Origin: Eleusine coracana subsp. coracana
Taxonomy: Eukaryota; Streptophyta; Magnoliopsida; Poales; Poaceae
NCBI GenBank assembly: GCA_032690845.1
Contig: CM064417.1
Location: 36,958,432 to 37,022,431, forward strand
Reading direction: 5' to 3'
Length of the DNA stretch: 64,000 bases
The notes under the pieces were generated by a model that did no database searches, was not told the origin of the DNA, and saw only the letters and a list, made by a program, of their open reading frames with translations. Positions 1-10,193 of this stretch are shown in pieces. The translations under genes and the position numbers were made by a program. Each line of letters opens with the position of its first letter. The first letter of the stretch is position 1.

Positions 1-831
1 CCCATGGCCATCGGATTGGCCGCGGCCTCGACCGCGATTCTTGCTGTCACTGCCGCTGGCTTCCTTCTGCTTGAGACGAGCGGTCCACTCCTCCTCCGTG
101 ATCAGCAGCCGCCCTTGCTTGTCGATAGCGTTGCTCCTCCTCCGTTCCTCGACACCGCGAAGGTGCCCAGTCACTTCCTTGATAGTGAGCGACTCGAGGT
201 CAAGGAGGGTTTCTATGGAGATTGCAACCTGTTCCAAGTTCTCGGGTACAACATGCAGCATCCTTTTGATGATTTCAGCTTCAGTGACCTTACCGCCGAG
301 GACGGCGATGTTGTTGGCGAGTCCGGTGATGCGCATGGAGAAGTCATCGACGGTATCGCCGTCCTTGAACATGATCTCCGAGAACTCCTTCCTCAGCTGC
401 TCGGCGTTGGGCTCGCGTACCCGCTGTACACCGACGCGCCGTGACTTGATGGCTTCCCAGGCCGATCTTGCGGTGCGCTTGGTCGCGAGCGACGCGAGCA
501 TCTCAGGCGGCACGGAGCGAAGGATCACTGCCAGCGCTAGGCAGTCCTCGCGGTACTGCACCTCTTCTTCCTCCTCCGGCTCGACGGCGTGCCACAGGCC
601 TTGCGCCTACATGTTCACCCACATCAGTAGGACCCAATTGTTGTAATTGGTCCTGGTGAGCATGGGGTACTGCACGGATGCCGAGCTCTTTTTCACCACG
701 TGCTCCACCACGGTGCGGCGTCCGTCGTTGCAGCGCCTGCCGCTTTCCGGCGGCGATGGAGAGCGCGGGGTGCACCGCTGGCGCGGCGGCGACCTGGAGA
801 CGAAGTGGTTGGGCCCCCATGACGCAGACAT
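1..831 (-). pseudogene. Ty1-copia gag, 5' part, cut by window edge
   Basis: Read on the - strand from an ATG at 831-829, just downstream of the primer binding site, this encodes a copia Gag of the UBN2/DUF4219 type. The N-terminal hallmark LTRTNYNNW is visible, followed by the LW pair and a helical segment containing SMRITGLANNIAVLGG. The frame is open to the window edge apart from one TAG at 607-609, placed where a Gln codon would fit. Gag packages the element's RNA in the cytoplasm. The zinc knuckle and pol genes would lie left of base 1. The general organisation resembles the complete copia element at 38862-44206, but the sequence is a different family. The single stop and the absent second half make it a pseudogene here. 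Confidence 0.85.
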
Positions 832-867
832 TTTCTCCGGGATCGGGAACACGGCTCTGACACCAAT

Positions 868-1206
868 TGTCGGCCTGAACTCCAACGCTAGGCGCAGGGA
901 GCTCAGATGAAATTTGACTCACGCGAACACGATGGACAGATGAACACAGGTCTTGTGCTGTGAAAAAGAACTGAGCAGCTTTTTTTCCTTGTTTGTATTG
1001 CAGAATATAAAGGGAACTATTCTTTGCGGTTAAGCCGCCCTACACTTGTGCCATGATCCGCATGAATCAGGCCATGACTCCCACTAGCGCACTCCGCGTA
1101 TGTCGCCATGCCGGTGGGCGCGACGCGCACGACTCGGACAGAACCCGAGCTCGTGCACACACTACTGCAACGAAACAAACGGAACGAGTACAAGATTTAT
1201 TCAACA
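868..1206 (-). repeat. 5' LTR of the left-edge copia element, with primer binding site
   Basis: On the - strand a tRNA-iMet-type primer binding site, TGGTGTCAGAGC (complement of 854-865), directly precedes gag. The LTR therefore ends, in element orientation, at 868. Going right there is a TATA-like TTTATATT (complement near 1007-1014) and a plausible LTR start TGTTGAATAA ending at 1206. This gives an LTR of about 339 bp with TG..CA ends. The 868 end is well supported by the binding site. The 1206 end is inference from the TG dinucleotide and typical copia LTR size. The partner LTR is outside the window. Confidence 0.6.
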
Positions 1207-1828
1207 GGAAACTCTACCGCGCGAGGCGCTCGTGCAAGGGCGTCACCCCTGCGCGCGGCCTTGCCTGCCCTGGCTATGGGCTCTTCCTGGAAGAAGAGAC
1301 AAGCCGCGGCGAAGCATGGCGGAGCGCGGGGACGGGGCGGGCGTCGCGTTGTGGTGGCGAGGGCGCCGCTGTGACGCCGGTCAGCGGATTAGCGCGGGGG
1401 TGGCGTCGGAGCATAGCAAGACGGAGGCGGGGCGCGAGACAGCGGAAGAGCGCGGGACGGCGGCGGAGAGCGTGGCTGTGCGGGCGGTACGTCGCGGCGG
1501 CGCGGTTTAAGGGGGTTGGATTGCCGGGGGCTAAGCAAGCCGACGGACATAGAAAGTTCTACGGGGAGGCGGCGGGCATGGCGGTGGGCGGCGGTGCGGC
1601 GAGGAGGCGCCCGACGCCGCCGGAGCCGTGGGCGGCAGGCGGTGGCGTATGGGGTCGACATCAGAGGCAGGGTGTGAGGCGGAAGCGGCGGGCAGGACGG
1701 ACGCGACGGAGGTGGTGCGCGATGGTCGGAACGCCGATGGTCAGAGTTGGACACGCGGCAGGCGAAGGCGGGGTCGTGCGTTCCCCTAACGCACGACCCA
1801 TCGTGCGTTAACCGGACCCATTAGACAC
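1207..1828. other. GC-rich unassigned stretch ending in a hairpin cluster
   Basis: This is very GC-rich DNA with long open frames on both strands whose translations are low-complexity Arg/Gly/Pro/Ala strings, so I do not call a gene. Near its right end the 9-mer TCGTGCGTT occurs at 1774-1782 and 1801-1809, with its reverse complement between them at 1788-1796. Two mutually exclusive hairpins are possible. The F-box homology begins abruptly about 20 bases further on. The stretch could be the end of an unclassified transposon that truncated F-box copy 1. Confidence 0.4.
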
Positions 1829-2894
1829 CCCCCTCCCCTCCGTGATCTTCAGCCTCCCCTGCGTCAAGCGCCTCCACCTCGGCGTCTGGAGGTTCCCGGA
1901 CACCACCGCGCTTCCGCACGGCGCCGCCTTTCCCCACCTATTGGAGCTCGGCCTCGGCTACGTCGACTTGGAGGATAGGGATCTCGACTTCATCCTCGCC
2001 AGAAGCCCCGTCCTGGAGTCCCTCGTGGTCTACTCGAGCCAGATGGAAGTGAACCTCCGAATCATCAGCAGCAGCCTGCCATGCGTGCAGCTGTGCCTGT
2101 GCTTTGTCCATGACCTCGCGGTTGTGGACGCCCCGTTCCTGGAGCGGCTCTTCCTGTGGGAGACGGTTCGTCGTGAGGATGGTGACAGAGACAGTACCAC
2201 AGTGAAATTCGGCCATGCCCCCAATCTACGCACTGTGGGATACTTGGTGCCAGGAATAGATGTGCTCGAGGTCGGCAACACAGTCATCAAGGTGTGCTAC
2301 CATTTCATTCAGCAGTGGTTGCATTCGTACATCAAAGGTTGGGTGGTCATTACAATCTTTTAGTAGAATATATAATTGATCATTACATTGTAAAATCTTA
2401 ACATTGCAGGTTGGGATAAAGGCCAGGTCAAACACCACCGTCCCAAGTGTCAATATATTGGCCTTGAACGTTTGTTTCGATATCCCCGGTGAAGCTAAGA
2501 TGCTTCCAAGCTTCCTCAGATGTTTTCCGCATGTGGAGATACTGCATATTGAGGTGAATTGACCCACTCGTTTCGTTGATTTGACGTTGATACGAGTATG
2601 AATAAAATCGCTACTAGCATTTGAGCTAACTGAGTGGTGCATTGCTAGCTAGTAGCTGAGCAGCTGATTGATGATTTGATCTGCAGTCTGTGGAATCTGA
2701 TCAACCAAATGGCAGTCTCAAACATAATTCTGGAAAAACACCAGTTGCATTGAATGCATGCAATCGCACATCAGGGAGATGGTTTCTGCGGGTACCGAGG
2801 AGAGCGAAACGAGGAAGCCTTCATTAAGTTCATCCTGAAGAAGGCACGGGTGCTTCACAGGATAGTTATTACTTTTGCCAGTGGTTCAAAGGGG
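1829..2894 (+). pseudogene. F-box/LRR-FBD copy 1, truncated at both ends
   Basis: Three exons align with copy 2 at 7369-9165. Exon 1 remnant is 1829-2291; it carries the LRR part (LLELGLGYVDLEDRD, then FILARSPVLESLVVYSSQ) but lacks the start codon and the whole F-box. Exon 2 is 2410-2553, exactly 144 nt, flanked by CAG and GTGAAT splice sites. Exon 3 starts at 2687 after CTGCAG and encodes the start of the FBD domain. It has lost one base around 2723 compared with copy 2, which shifts the frame. Homology stops near 2894, where hAT-related DNA begins. Intact members of this family recruit targets to SCF ubiquitin ligases; this copy cannot, since the F-box is missing. Confidence 0.85.
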
Positions 2895-4115
2895 TTGTAA
2901 GCTAGGAAAAAAATTGTGCCAAATTTCGGAAATTTCGTCTTTACCGGTGGGTCCCAATAAAAAAACTTACGGGTCAAAATTTTTCATTTTGTTGCTCTGG
3001 TAAGGCAAGTGGCAATGGAAGTTGCTCTGGTAATCAAATTAGAATGGACAGATTCTATTGTAGTCCAAGTGTTTCACAAGCTCCTTTTGATATAGATTTG
3101 GCACGTAGTATGTCACCATCACAGCCTAGGGTAGACATTATGCTCCAGGGAGATGCTAAAGTGAGACATGGGAAAGCTTTGTCAAAGTGGTTCCATGCTA
3201 ATGACAAACCTGGAAAGAAAGCAGATTGCCCTTATTTTCGAGCAGCTATTAAATTAGCTCAACAACTTGGTGAAGTTCCTATTACATGTGCTCAATAAAA
3301 ATATTACATATGCACTCATCTCCTTGACCTTGTAGGCTGCATGCTATGATGAGAGAGAAGATCGGGGGAGAGCTGATTCGATGGAATGCCACTAGCTTTT
3401 GGGACAGGAAAGATAAGTTTGAGGTATGGATGATATCTAGTGAGTGGAAAAATAGTGATTGGAAGATTGAAGATGACTACTTGTTCACTACTGATTGCTT
3501 GATGAATAGGCTCTGGTGGGATAACATGGAGTTGGTGTCAAAAGCAGTAACTCCAATTTATTCTATACTTCGCTATGCTGATCAACAAAAAAATGGAACT
3601 TTATCTGGATTTCTGCCAAGGATGCTACGGGTAAAAGATGAAATACATGGTAAACTAAAGCATGATGATCGTGATTCAAGATCTCTCATGAATAGATTTA
3701 TGGAGTTATAAATAGAAGAACTAAATATCTTCTTAATGAGACTCATGCTAGTAGGTGAGAAATCTACCTCTTCTCAGTTTGTGTTCTTTGTCACGCATTC
3801 TACTGTTTTGATATTTTGAATGTTTTTTCCCTTCTGGCTGCTGCACTTGATCCAGAAGCTCTATATAGATCAAAATTTGCACAACATTGAAGTGCTCAGT
3901 TGGCTGCAATACTTGCACTCAAGAAGCTTTCTCATTGAGGAGTTAGAGATGGAGGTGGAAGAGGTCGCTGCGTTTAAGAGAAAACTTTGTTTTGGCAAAA
4001 AGGGTGGTAAGAAAAGAAAAGGTGAATGGGAGGAAAAAAACCAATCTATGGGGCCAACAAAACTATGGCACTTGGTAGATAATTACATTTTGACTTGTTG
4101 GACCTTCCTGTAAAA
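2895..4115 (+). pseudogene. hAT-superfamily transposase remnant
   Basis: Two frames show plant hAT transposase sequence. At 3044-3298 there is a segment with SKWFHANDKPGKKADCPYF followed by IKLAQQLG. At 3346-3711 there is a segment with FWDRKDKFEVW, then ELVSKAVTPIYSILRYADQQ and SGFLPRMLRVKDEIHGKL. A weaker continuation with LDPEALYRSKFAQH lies around 3846-3890, broken by stops. Compared with the family's usual order, the central catalytic part between the two frames is missing, so this is an internally deleted copy. No terminal inverted repeats or 8-bp target duplication could be assigned. It abuts the broken exon 3 of F-box copy 1 and may have caused that truncation. Confidence 0.75.
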
Positions 4116-4120
4116 GCACA

Positions 4121-6115
4121 AATCCTAGTTCTCTGTATTTTAATCATGATAAATTATTTAATATTTTGTCTTGTTTTAATTATTTAAAATCAATGATTCA
4201 TTGTATGTAAGTGAAACTTGGCAAATAAATCACTCCTGGTATGTACTATTTACAGTAAAACACCCATTTTATTTTGAATTCGAGAACCATGCTAAGTGGA
4301 TTATTTCTCTTATAGGGCTACCATGTCACTTAACACTATAGTGTAAATTCAACATGTTACATTAGAAGTTACTTGTTCTGTATCAAACTATCACTTAGTA
4401 CTGAAGATAATGCTAGGACGCGTACATCCTATTGAACCACACTTCACACCATGTTCACTTATCGCAATCACCCCTTCCCGTTCAGTTATACTGTAAGTTG
4501 TCATATTAACATATTTGTTGAGGAAGTGCCATGAATCGGATATTGTTCTCATACACATCACATCATTTGCATCATGTAGATTACAATCTGAACCACGTGG
4601 AGGCAAGTGCAGAGCAAGAGCCAGAAGGACCGGGTGGTGATTCTGCTAATCAGGTACAGGCTCAAGGTAAGCCCCGGTGCATCCTTTTGGTCTTACATTT
4701 TTGCTTTCACATTAGTTAGGGAGGTAGGCTTGTTTGTGCATTAAGTTTATATGAGTTGTTTGAAAACTTAGTATTATAATAGGTTCCCTTTACCCGGTAT
4801 TAGCCTCAGGACGGTAGTCACTCTGCTTAATCTAGGACGACTATTCGTCGAGTGGTATGGAGACCACTCGTAGACCAGGAAATATTATCACTGGGGAATG
4901 ATATCGGCTGAAGGAAAGTTTGGATGGGATAATAATGAAGACCAGACGGGCAACTAGGTGGAAAGGAAAGGACATCTTGTCTTTAAGGAGGTAGCCCCGT
5001 CCGAGTCACCTAAGGTTACGCCTCGTGTCCGGCCCATGTGATCAAATTTGAACGTACTGTTTGCATGCTGCAGTTATGGGCCCAGTAAACTAACATAACT
5101 ATAACTACTGGTTGGTCAGAAGATACCCTACTCCCTCGTTTGGTGAAACTGGGGCTGAGAGGAGGGAGCAATCCACCCACGGATGGCGGTACGAGACGCA
5201 TCGCGGTGGGGGACCCTTCTCGGGGGAGCCAGGCCCGGAAGATCTTGTGGTACCGTAAGCGAAAGGTTGCTCCATACGGCTTCCATGAAGCGCGCATGGA
5301 TGGTACAAGCAGGTTTCTCCTGCAGGATGTAAATTGATTTGAGTTGTTGCCACTCTCAGTAACGAGTACCATTTGATCGCTGCTCTGGAATGGTGTTAGA
5401 AGCCATTAATATGATGAATGAGTTTAATATTGCTATATGAAATTATTATTAATTGTATTGCAACCATGATTGTTATAGTTATAGTGCAAATTAAATTTAT
5501 TATTTTGCATGTCAACTTAACTTGCTGCTAAAACTTGAAAAATAAGTATCCACTCTTAGACTGGCTTTTTTTTGGCAACATAAACCCTATCCTTAGCCTG
5601 TGCATGTCTTGGAGTCGGCTGTAGTTGGTCATTTTAACAGGTCAGTTTTGCTGAGTATTAGTTGCTCAGGGCGTAGCTCTATGTGGTTTTCAGATAAGAG
5701 TGGAGATTGTCACTGTAGTGGAAGGTTTCACTAGGAAGGTCAACGTCCTGACTGTTGGAACATCGAATAGGAGCGGTGCAATGATAATGAGGAGTAGTCT
5801 GTTGATTGCCGGTATGGTGTTTTGGCTAGAACACCTTTATGACCGGATGTTCTATGTGCATCGTCGTGAGAGGACGATTTTTATCTTACTTATTCTGTCG
5901 GACTATTTATTTCTGTTGAACTATTTCGCTTCCGCACTTTAAAACTCTGGTTTGTAACTTAAATTTAGATTTATATAAAACTCTATTCTATCTTGTTCTT
6001 GTTGTAACCTATGTTATTTTTGTCATGTGTTGTAATATCAGACGTTATAGCGCGTGTTGCCATCCGAGAAAGATCCTGCAACAGAATCGTCTCCATGCTA
6101 AGGCGATTCTGTACA
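4121..6115 (+). repeat. Chromovirus LTR, 3' half only
   Basis: From about 4121 the sequence follows the 3' half of the LTR at 10194-13985 (its part from about 11935) and ends at the same terminal motif, GATTCTGTACA, at 6115. No primer binding site follows, so it is a truncated solo or 3' LTR. It contains the conserved block with ATCCACCCACGGATGG, and on the opposite strand (5016-5372) the antisense frame shared by the other LTRs of this lineage. Confidence 0.8.
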
Positions 6116-7368
6116 ATACTACTGCGGAAGAATCGTACATGACATTTACAGCTGAGTTATTGTGTTAAGATTTCTATTTAGTTTAGTTATTACTGGAGTG
6201 ATTCAACTTTCCCAACAAAATCAGGGTATGAATGCATGAGGGCATAGATGAAAAAGATTCTCAAGTTGAAGGGATGCATGAGGGCATAGATGAAAAAGAT
6301 TCTCAAGTTGAAGGTTTGCATTAAGATCAGAATATAGCTATAGTAACAGCACTGAGCTCAAAGCGAAAATTGTTAATGTATAACTCCACTGTAGGGGGAA
6401 ACATGTTGCATCCAACGACGGTCTGTGCAGCCCAATGAAGAGGAAACCTGGCCTATAGTTCTATAGTCCCGGTTGACGAAATCTGACACCGCCATGCCGT
6501 CGAGCTCTTCCAACCTGCATCGTGCGTGCCACCCTGCCAGCCAGGTGTTAGTCTCCACGGTCGATGCGAACCGCCCACACCACAGACGAAGCTGGCTTGG
6601 CCCCGTCCTTGGACTTGGCGTCTTTGGTAGCCATGGCGAGCTACCCGCGCAAGGGTGTCATCAGGCGCCCAGGCGGCGACGAGACCAAGCCATCCGTCTG
6701 TATGTATGTCGAGAGCCGCAGTGGCGCCAACGGCGAGAGGCCGAACTGAATCCACACTCTCTGTCCCGCGGGACTCGCCGTGGCTGCCATTTGTGGACAG
6801 CACAAGTAAACTCCTCTAGTCAAAACAGATTGAAGAGAACTTCAGTGGATGCCCAGTCTCAATTGGTAGAAAAATCTTTCTATTCTGCTATCTCATTAGT
6901 AACTCAACTGGCAACACTTTGCGAGCAATCTCAGTTGGAAATTTGGAACAAAACTGAACTTTTGGTTGAGAGATGCTACGCGGCAGGCTTGACGTGTGAA
7001 CATGTCTAGCAGGGTGCGATTGCGGTTGCGGATTCGCCTACGACCCCTTGTCGACGGCGGCGGCGCAGCGCTCAAGCGTGAGAACGAAAAAAAAAAAAAA
7101 ACAGGCCACAATTTCTCTTGTTGGGCCGCCGCCCGCCGCACACAAACGAAATGATGAGACAGTGGACAAGCCATTCGATCCGTTCGATTCGGGATGGACA
7201 GACGTACTACTTCCACTGCCCTTTCTAGGGCCAGCAAAGCAAAGTCCAAACTCCAGTCGCCAGCAGTCAAGTCTCAGAGAGTCCGTCAATAAAGAGAGCC
7301 AGTCAACGCCTCTGAGAATCCCCAACCCGAAATCGTCGCCCCCGTCCGGTGCAAGGCGGCCGCCCGCC
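6116..7368. other. Spacer upstream of F-box copy 2, with a 42-bp tandem duplication
   Basis: A 42-bp unit starting ATGCATGAGGGC is present twice in direct tandem at 6232-6273 and 6274-6315, differing only at the last base, and is open in frame across both copies. It could be the C-terminal tail of the hAT transposase to the left, separated by the LTR, but I cannot show this. From 6395 to about 7010 I recognise nothing. The 7045-7368 part, rich in short repeats, probably holds the promoter and 5' leader of F-box copy 2. Confidence 0.4.
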
Positions 7369-9165
7369 ATGAATCCGCCGCCGCCGGCGTCCACCGTGTA
7401 CGGGATGCTGCTCCAGAAGCACAGCGGCAGCGGGTGTCAGCGTCTGATGGACTCAGTCCTGGACCTCACGTATCACTTCCTTAGATCCTGCATCTCCGAC
7501 GTGCCCGTGTACACCGAGGCCTTCCTCTCCGCCGACTTCTCGTCCCCCGGCGGCGGCACCGACGAGGACCGCATCAGCGCGCTCCCGGACCGGGTCCTCC
7601 GCGGCATCATCTCCCTCCTCCCCGCCAAGGACGCCGCGCGCACCGCCGCGCTCTCCTCGCGGTGGCGCCCGCTCTGGCGCTCCGCCCCGCTCGTCGTCGT
7701 CGACGACCACCTCGTCTCAGGAGAAGCCAGATTTCTGAGCCCGGATGCCCAATCCAGCATCATCGTGTCGGTGGTGACCCGTATCCTGGAGGCCCATCCG
7801 GGCCCCTTCTGCTACGTCCACATCTCCTGGGCCGCCATGGATGAGCACCGCGCCGAGCTCGCGCGCTGGATCTACTTCCTGGCCATCAAGGGCGTCGAAG
7901 AGCTCGTCCTCGTCAACCGCCCATGTCCTTTCGACCTCCCCCTCCCCTCCGCGATCTTCAGCTTGGCATCCGTCAGCCGCCTCCTCCTCGGCGTCTGGAA
8001 GTTCCCAGACACCGCGGCGCTTCCGCGCGGCGCCGCCTTTCCCCACCTTTTGGAGCTCTGCCTCTGCTACCTGGCCATAGAGGACAGGGATCTCGACTTC
8101 ATCCTCGCTAGGAGCCCCGTCCTGGAGTCCCTCGTAATCTACTCGAGCCAGATGCAACTGAACCTCCGCATCATCAGCAGCAGCCTGCAGTGCGTGCAGC
8201 TGTGCTTGTGCTATGTCCTTGAACTCGCTATGGTGAACGCCCCGTGCCTAGAGCGGCTCTTCCTATGGGAGACGGTTCGTCGTGAGGATGGTGACAGAGG
8301 CAGTAGCACAATCAGGTTTGGTCATGCCCCCAATCTGCGCGTACTGGGATTCTTAATGCCAGGAATAGATGTGCTAGTGGTCGGCAACACAGTCATCAAG
8401 GTGTGTGCTTCCATTTCTTTCAGCAATGATGGCATTTGTTCAACAAAGGTTGGGTGATTATGATATTTGCATACTAATCTTAAACATTGCAGGTTGGGAC
8501 AAAGTCTGACTCCAACACCGTCGTCCCAAGTGTCAGGGTATTGGCCTTGAACGTTTGTTTCGATATCCGCAGTGAAGTTAAGATGCTTCCAAGGTTCCTC
8601 AAATGTTTTCCGACGAGATACTGCACATAGAGGTGAATTGACCCCACTTGCTTTGTTGATTTTACATGGGTATGCGTATGAATAATCACTAGCATTTGAG
8701 TATTTGACTCGGAGCTAACTGAATGATACTACATTGCTAGCTACCTGAGAAGCTGATTGTTTCGATTATTTGCAGTCTGTGGAATCTGATCAACCAAACG
8801 GTAAGCTCAAACACAAATTCTGGAAAGAGACCAGTTGCATTGAATGTGTGAAATCCCACATCAGGGAGATGGTTTTCTATGGGTACCAAGGAGGGCGAAG
8901 CGAGCTAACTTTCCTTAAGTTCATCCTGGAGAAGGCACAAGTGCTGCAGAAGGTAGTGATTACATTTGCCAGTGGTTCAAGGGGGGACGTGAGTATCAAA
9001 ATGACAGAGTATCTATCGTCTGTGAAAAGGGCCAGTGAATCCTGTAGTATTGTGTTCTTGGATGGTTGCAGTTCAAGAAATGCTTCTTGGAGCTGCGAAG
9101 AAGCATCTGATTTTTCTGTTATTGATCCGTTTTTCAACTTCTATGAACTCAGTATGGCAAGCTAA
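7369..9165 (+). CDS. F-box/LRR-FBD protein gene, copy 2; frame broken in exon 2
   Basis: Members of this plant family are SCF E3-ligase substrate receptors. Exon 1 is 7369-8400 (344 codons; the ATG sits in a good plant context, GCCGCCATGA). Exon 2 is 8493-8632 and exon 3 is 8776-9165, with GT-AG borders. The F-box is near residues 66-110 (DRISALPDRVLRG, then LSSRWRPLW). LRR-like strands follow (LLELCLCYLAIEDRDLDF, SPVLESLVIYSS). Exon 3 holds the FBD domain (EMVFYGYQGGRSEL). Exon 2 is 140 nt, whereas copies 1, 3 and 4 have 144 nt. Right after CFP, seven bases of copy 1 correspond to three here, and a TAG follows at 8628-8630. Normal splicing therefore gives about 389 residues without the FBD. 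Exons 1 and 3 are clean and in phase, so either the lesion is recent, exon 2 is skipped, or the base calls are wrong. Confidence 0.75.
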
Positions 9166-10193
9166 GAGAAGCCGTGGACATTATTTTGTTTTGTTTTGAG
9201 TATCTCAACAATACAGGTCAGTAACTTAAACAGTTAGTATAAATGTTTTGATGATAGGGCAGGTTCTTATTACTGCATGTAATATGGGAAGCTGTAGTGA
9301 TGAATTCGGCATGACTAATACCATTTTGCTGGCTGGTGTAATTGAAAATCGGATACCCTCCTGTGAACAATATATTGCTTACTATTACCATCACCTCCTC
9401 ATGTTTTCATTTATGATCATAATGTTATTATTATCTCTGTTATTTCTGCGAATGTTTTTTTACTATGTTACCCGTGCATTATGGTGGCAGCAAAAGTGGC
9501 GATGCAGGCATTTTTGCTGCAGTTTGTATGTGACATGATATTTGGTGAAAATCCAGTTAATTTATCTTGCACAAACTAGTTTTGTATATCTTTGACACAT
9601 TGTCTTTGATAGTTCAGTTGCTGAGATTTTCAACATGCTGTCGCTGCCTTGTTTGCTGTTCATTCTACCAGTTAATATACCTCTTGTTAATGTAGCACAC
9701 TCCCTGTCCATGAGAAACATGACTCCTATTTTAGAGTGCTGAAGTTAAAGCCGAATAGCTGATTCGTTTAGCTGATAAATACCACCCTGATCGGTGCTTA
9801 ACTACATTATAACACGTGGATGCTACTTACCTAGACTAGCTACAAATTTAAATTATTATTGTTGGAAATAAGTGGTGCAGCACCAGGTCGGAGTTGATTG
9901 TGAGTCGGCTTAGGGATGCAATGCAAGTTTCCCATTTTTTGTTTGGTGGATCGGTCCATAATTCTCTAAAATGAACTAAATCCCTCCATCTTATGAAGTT
10001 AGTAGAAAACCTGAACAAGAGACTTCAACCCACAAACTATATATCCATTGGGTACCGAGCTGCATCCCAAAGTCGGCTTGTTGCAGGTTGTTGGAGCCAA
10101 TTGACATCGGTTGCATGACCTGCGCGTTAGTGGCGCATGCCGAGCGCTTGAGCGCAAAGTTCGGGTATGGCGTGGGCTGAGTAGCGCAGATCG
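9166..10193. other. 3' flank of copy 2 and spacer
   Basis: The first few hundred bases are AT-rich and should include the 3' untranslated region of F-box copy 2. No gene is recognised. A TGTTGGAGCC at 10089 looks like a copia LTR start. After the chromovirus ending at 20729 the sequence resumes with a TATA-like GGCTATAAAAGCC, so the chromovirus may sit inside an old copia LTR. This is a weak inference. Confidence 0.35.

Noticed and set aside
1053..1811. 252-codon + strand frame
   Set aside because: Low-complexity Arg/Gly/Ala translation, open frames also on the other strand, spans a likely LTR boundary; explained by GC content.
1774..1828. Helitron 3' end
   Set aside because: Hairpin present, but no CTRR terminus and no A/T target pair could be shown; kept only as a finding.
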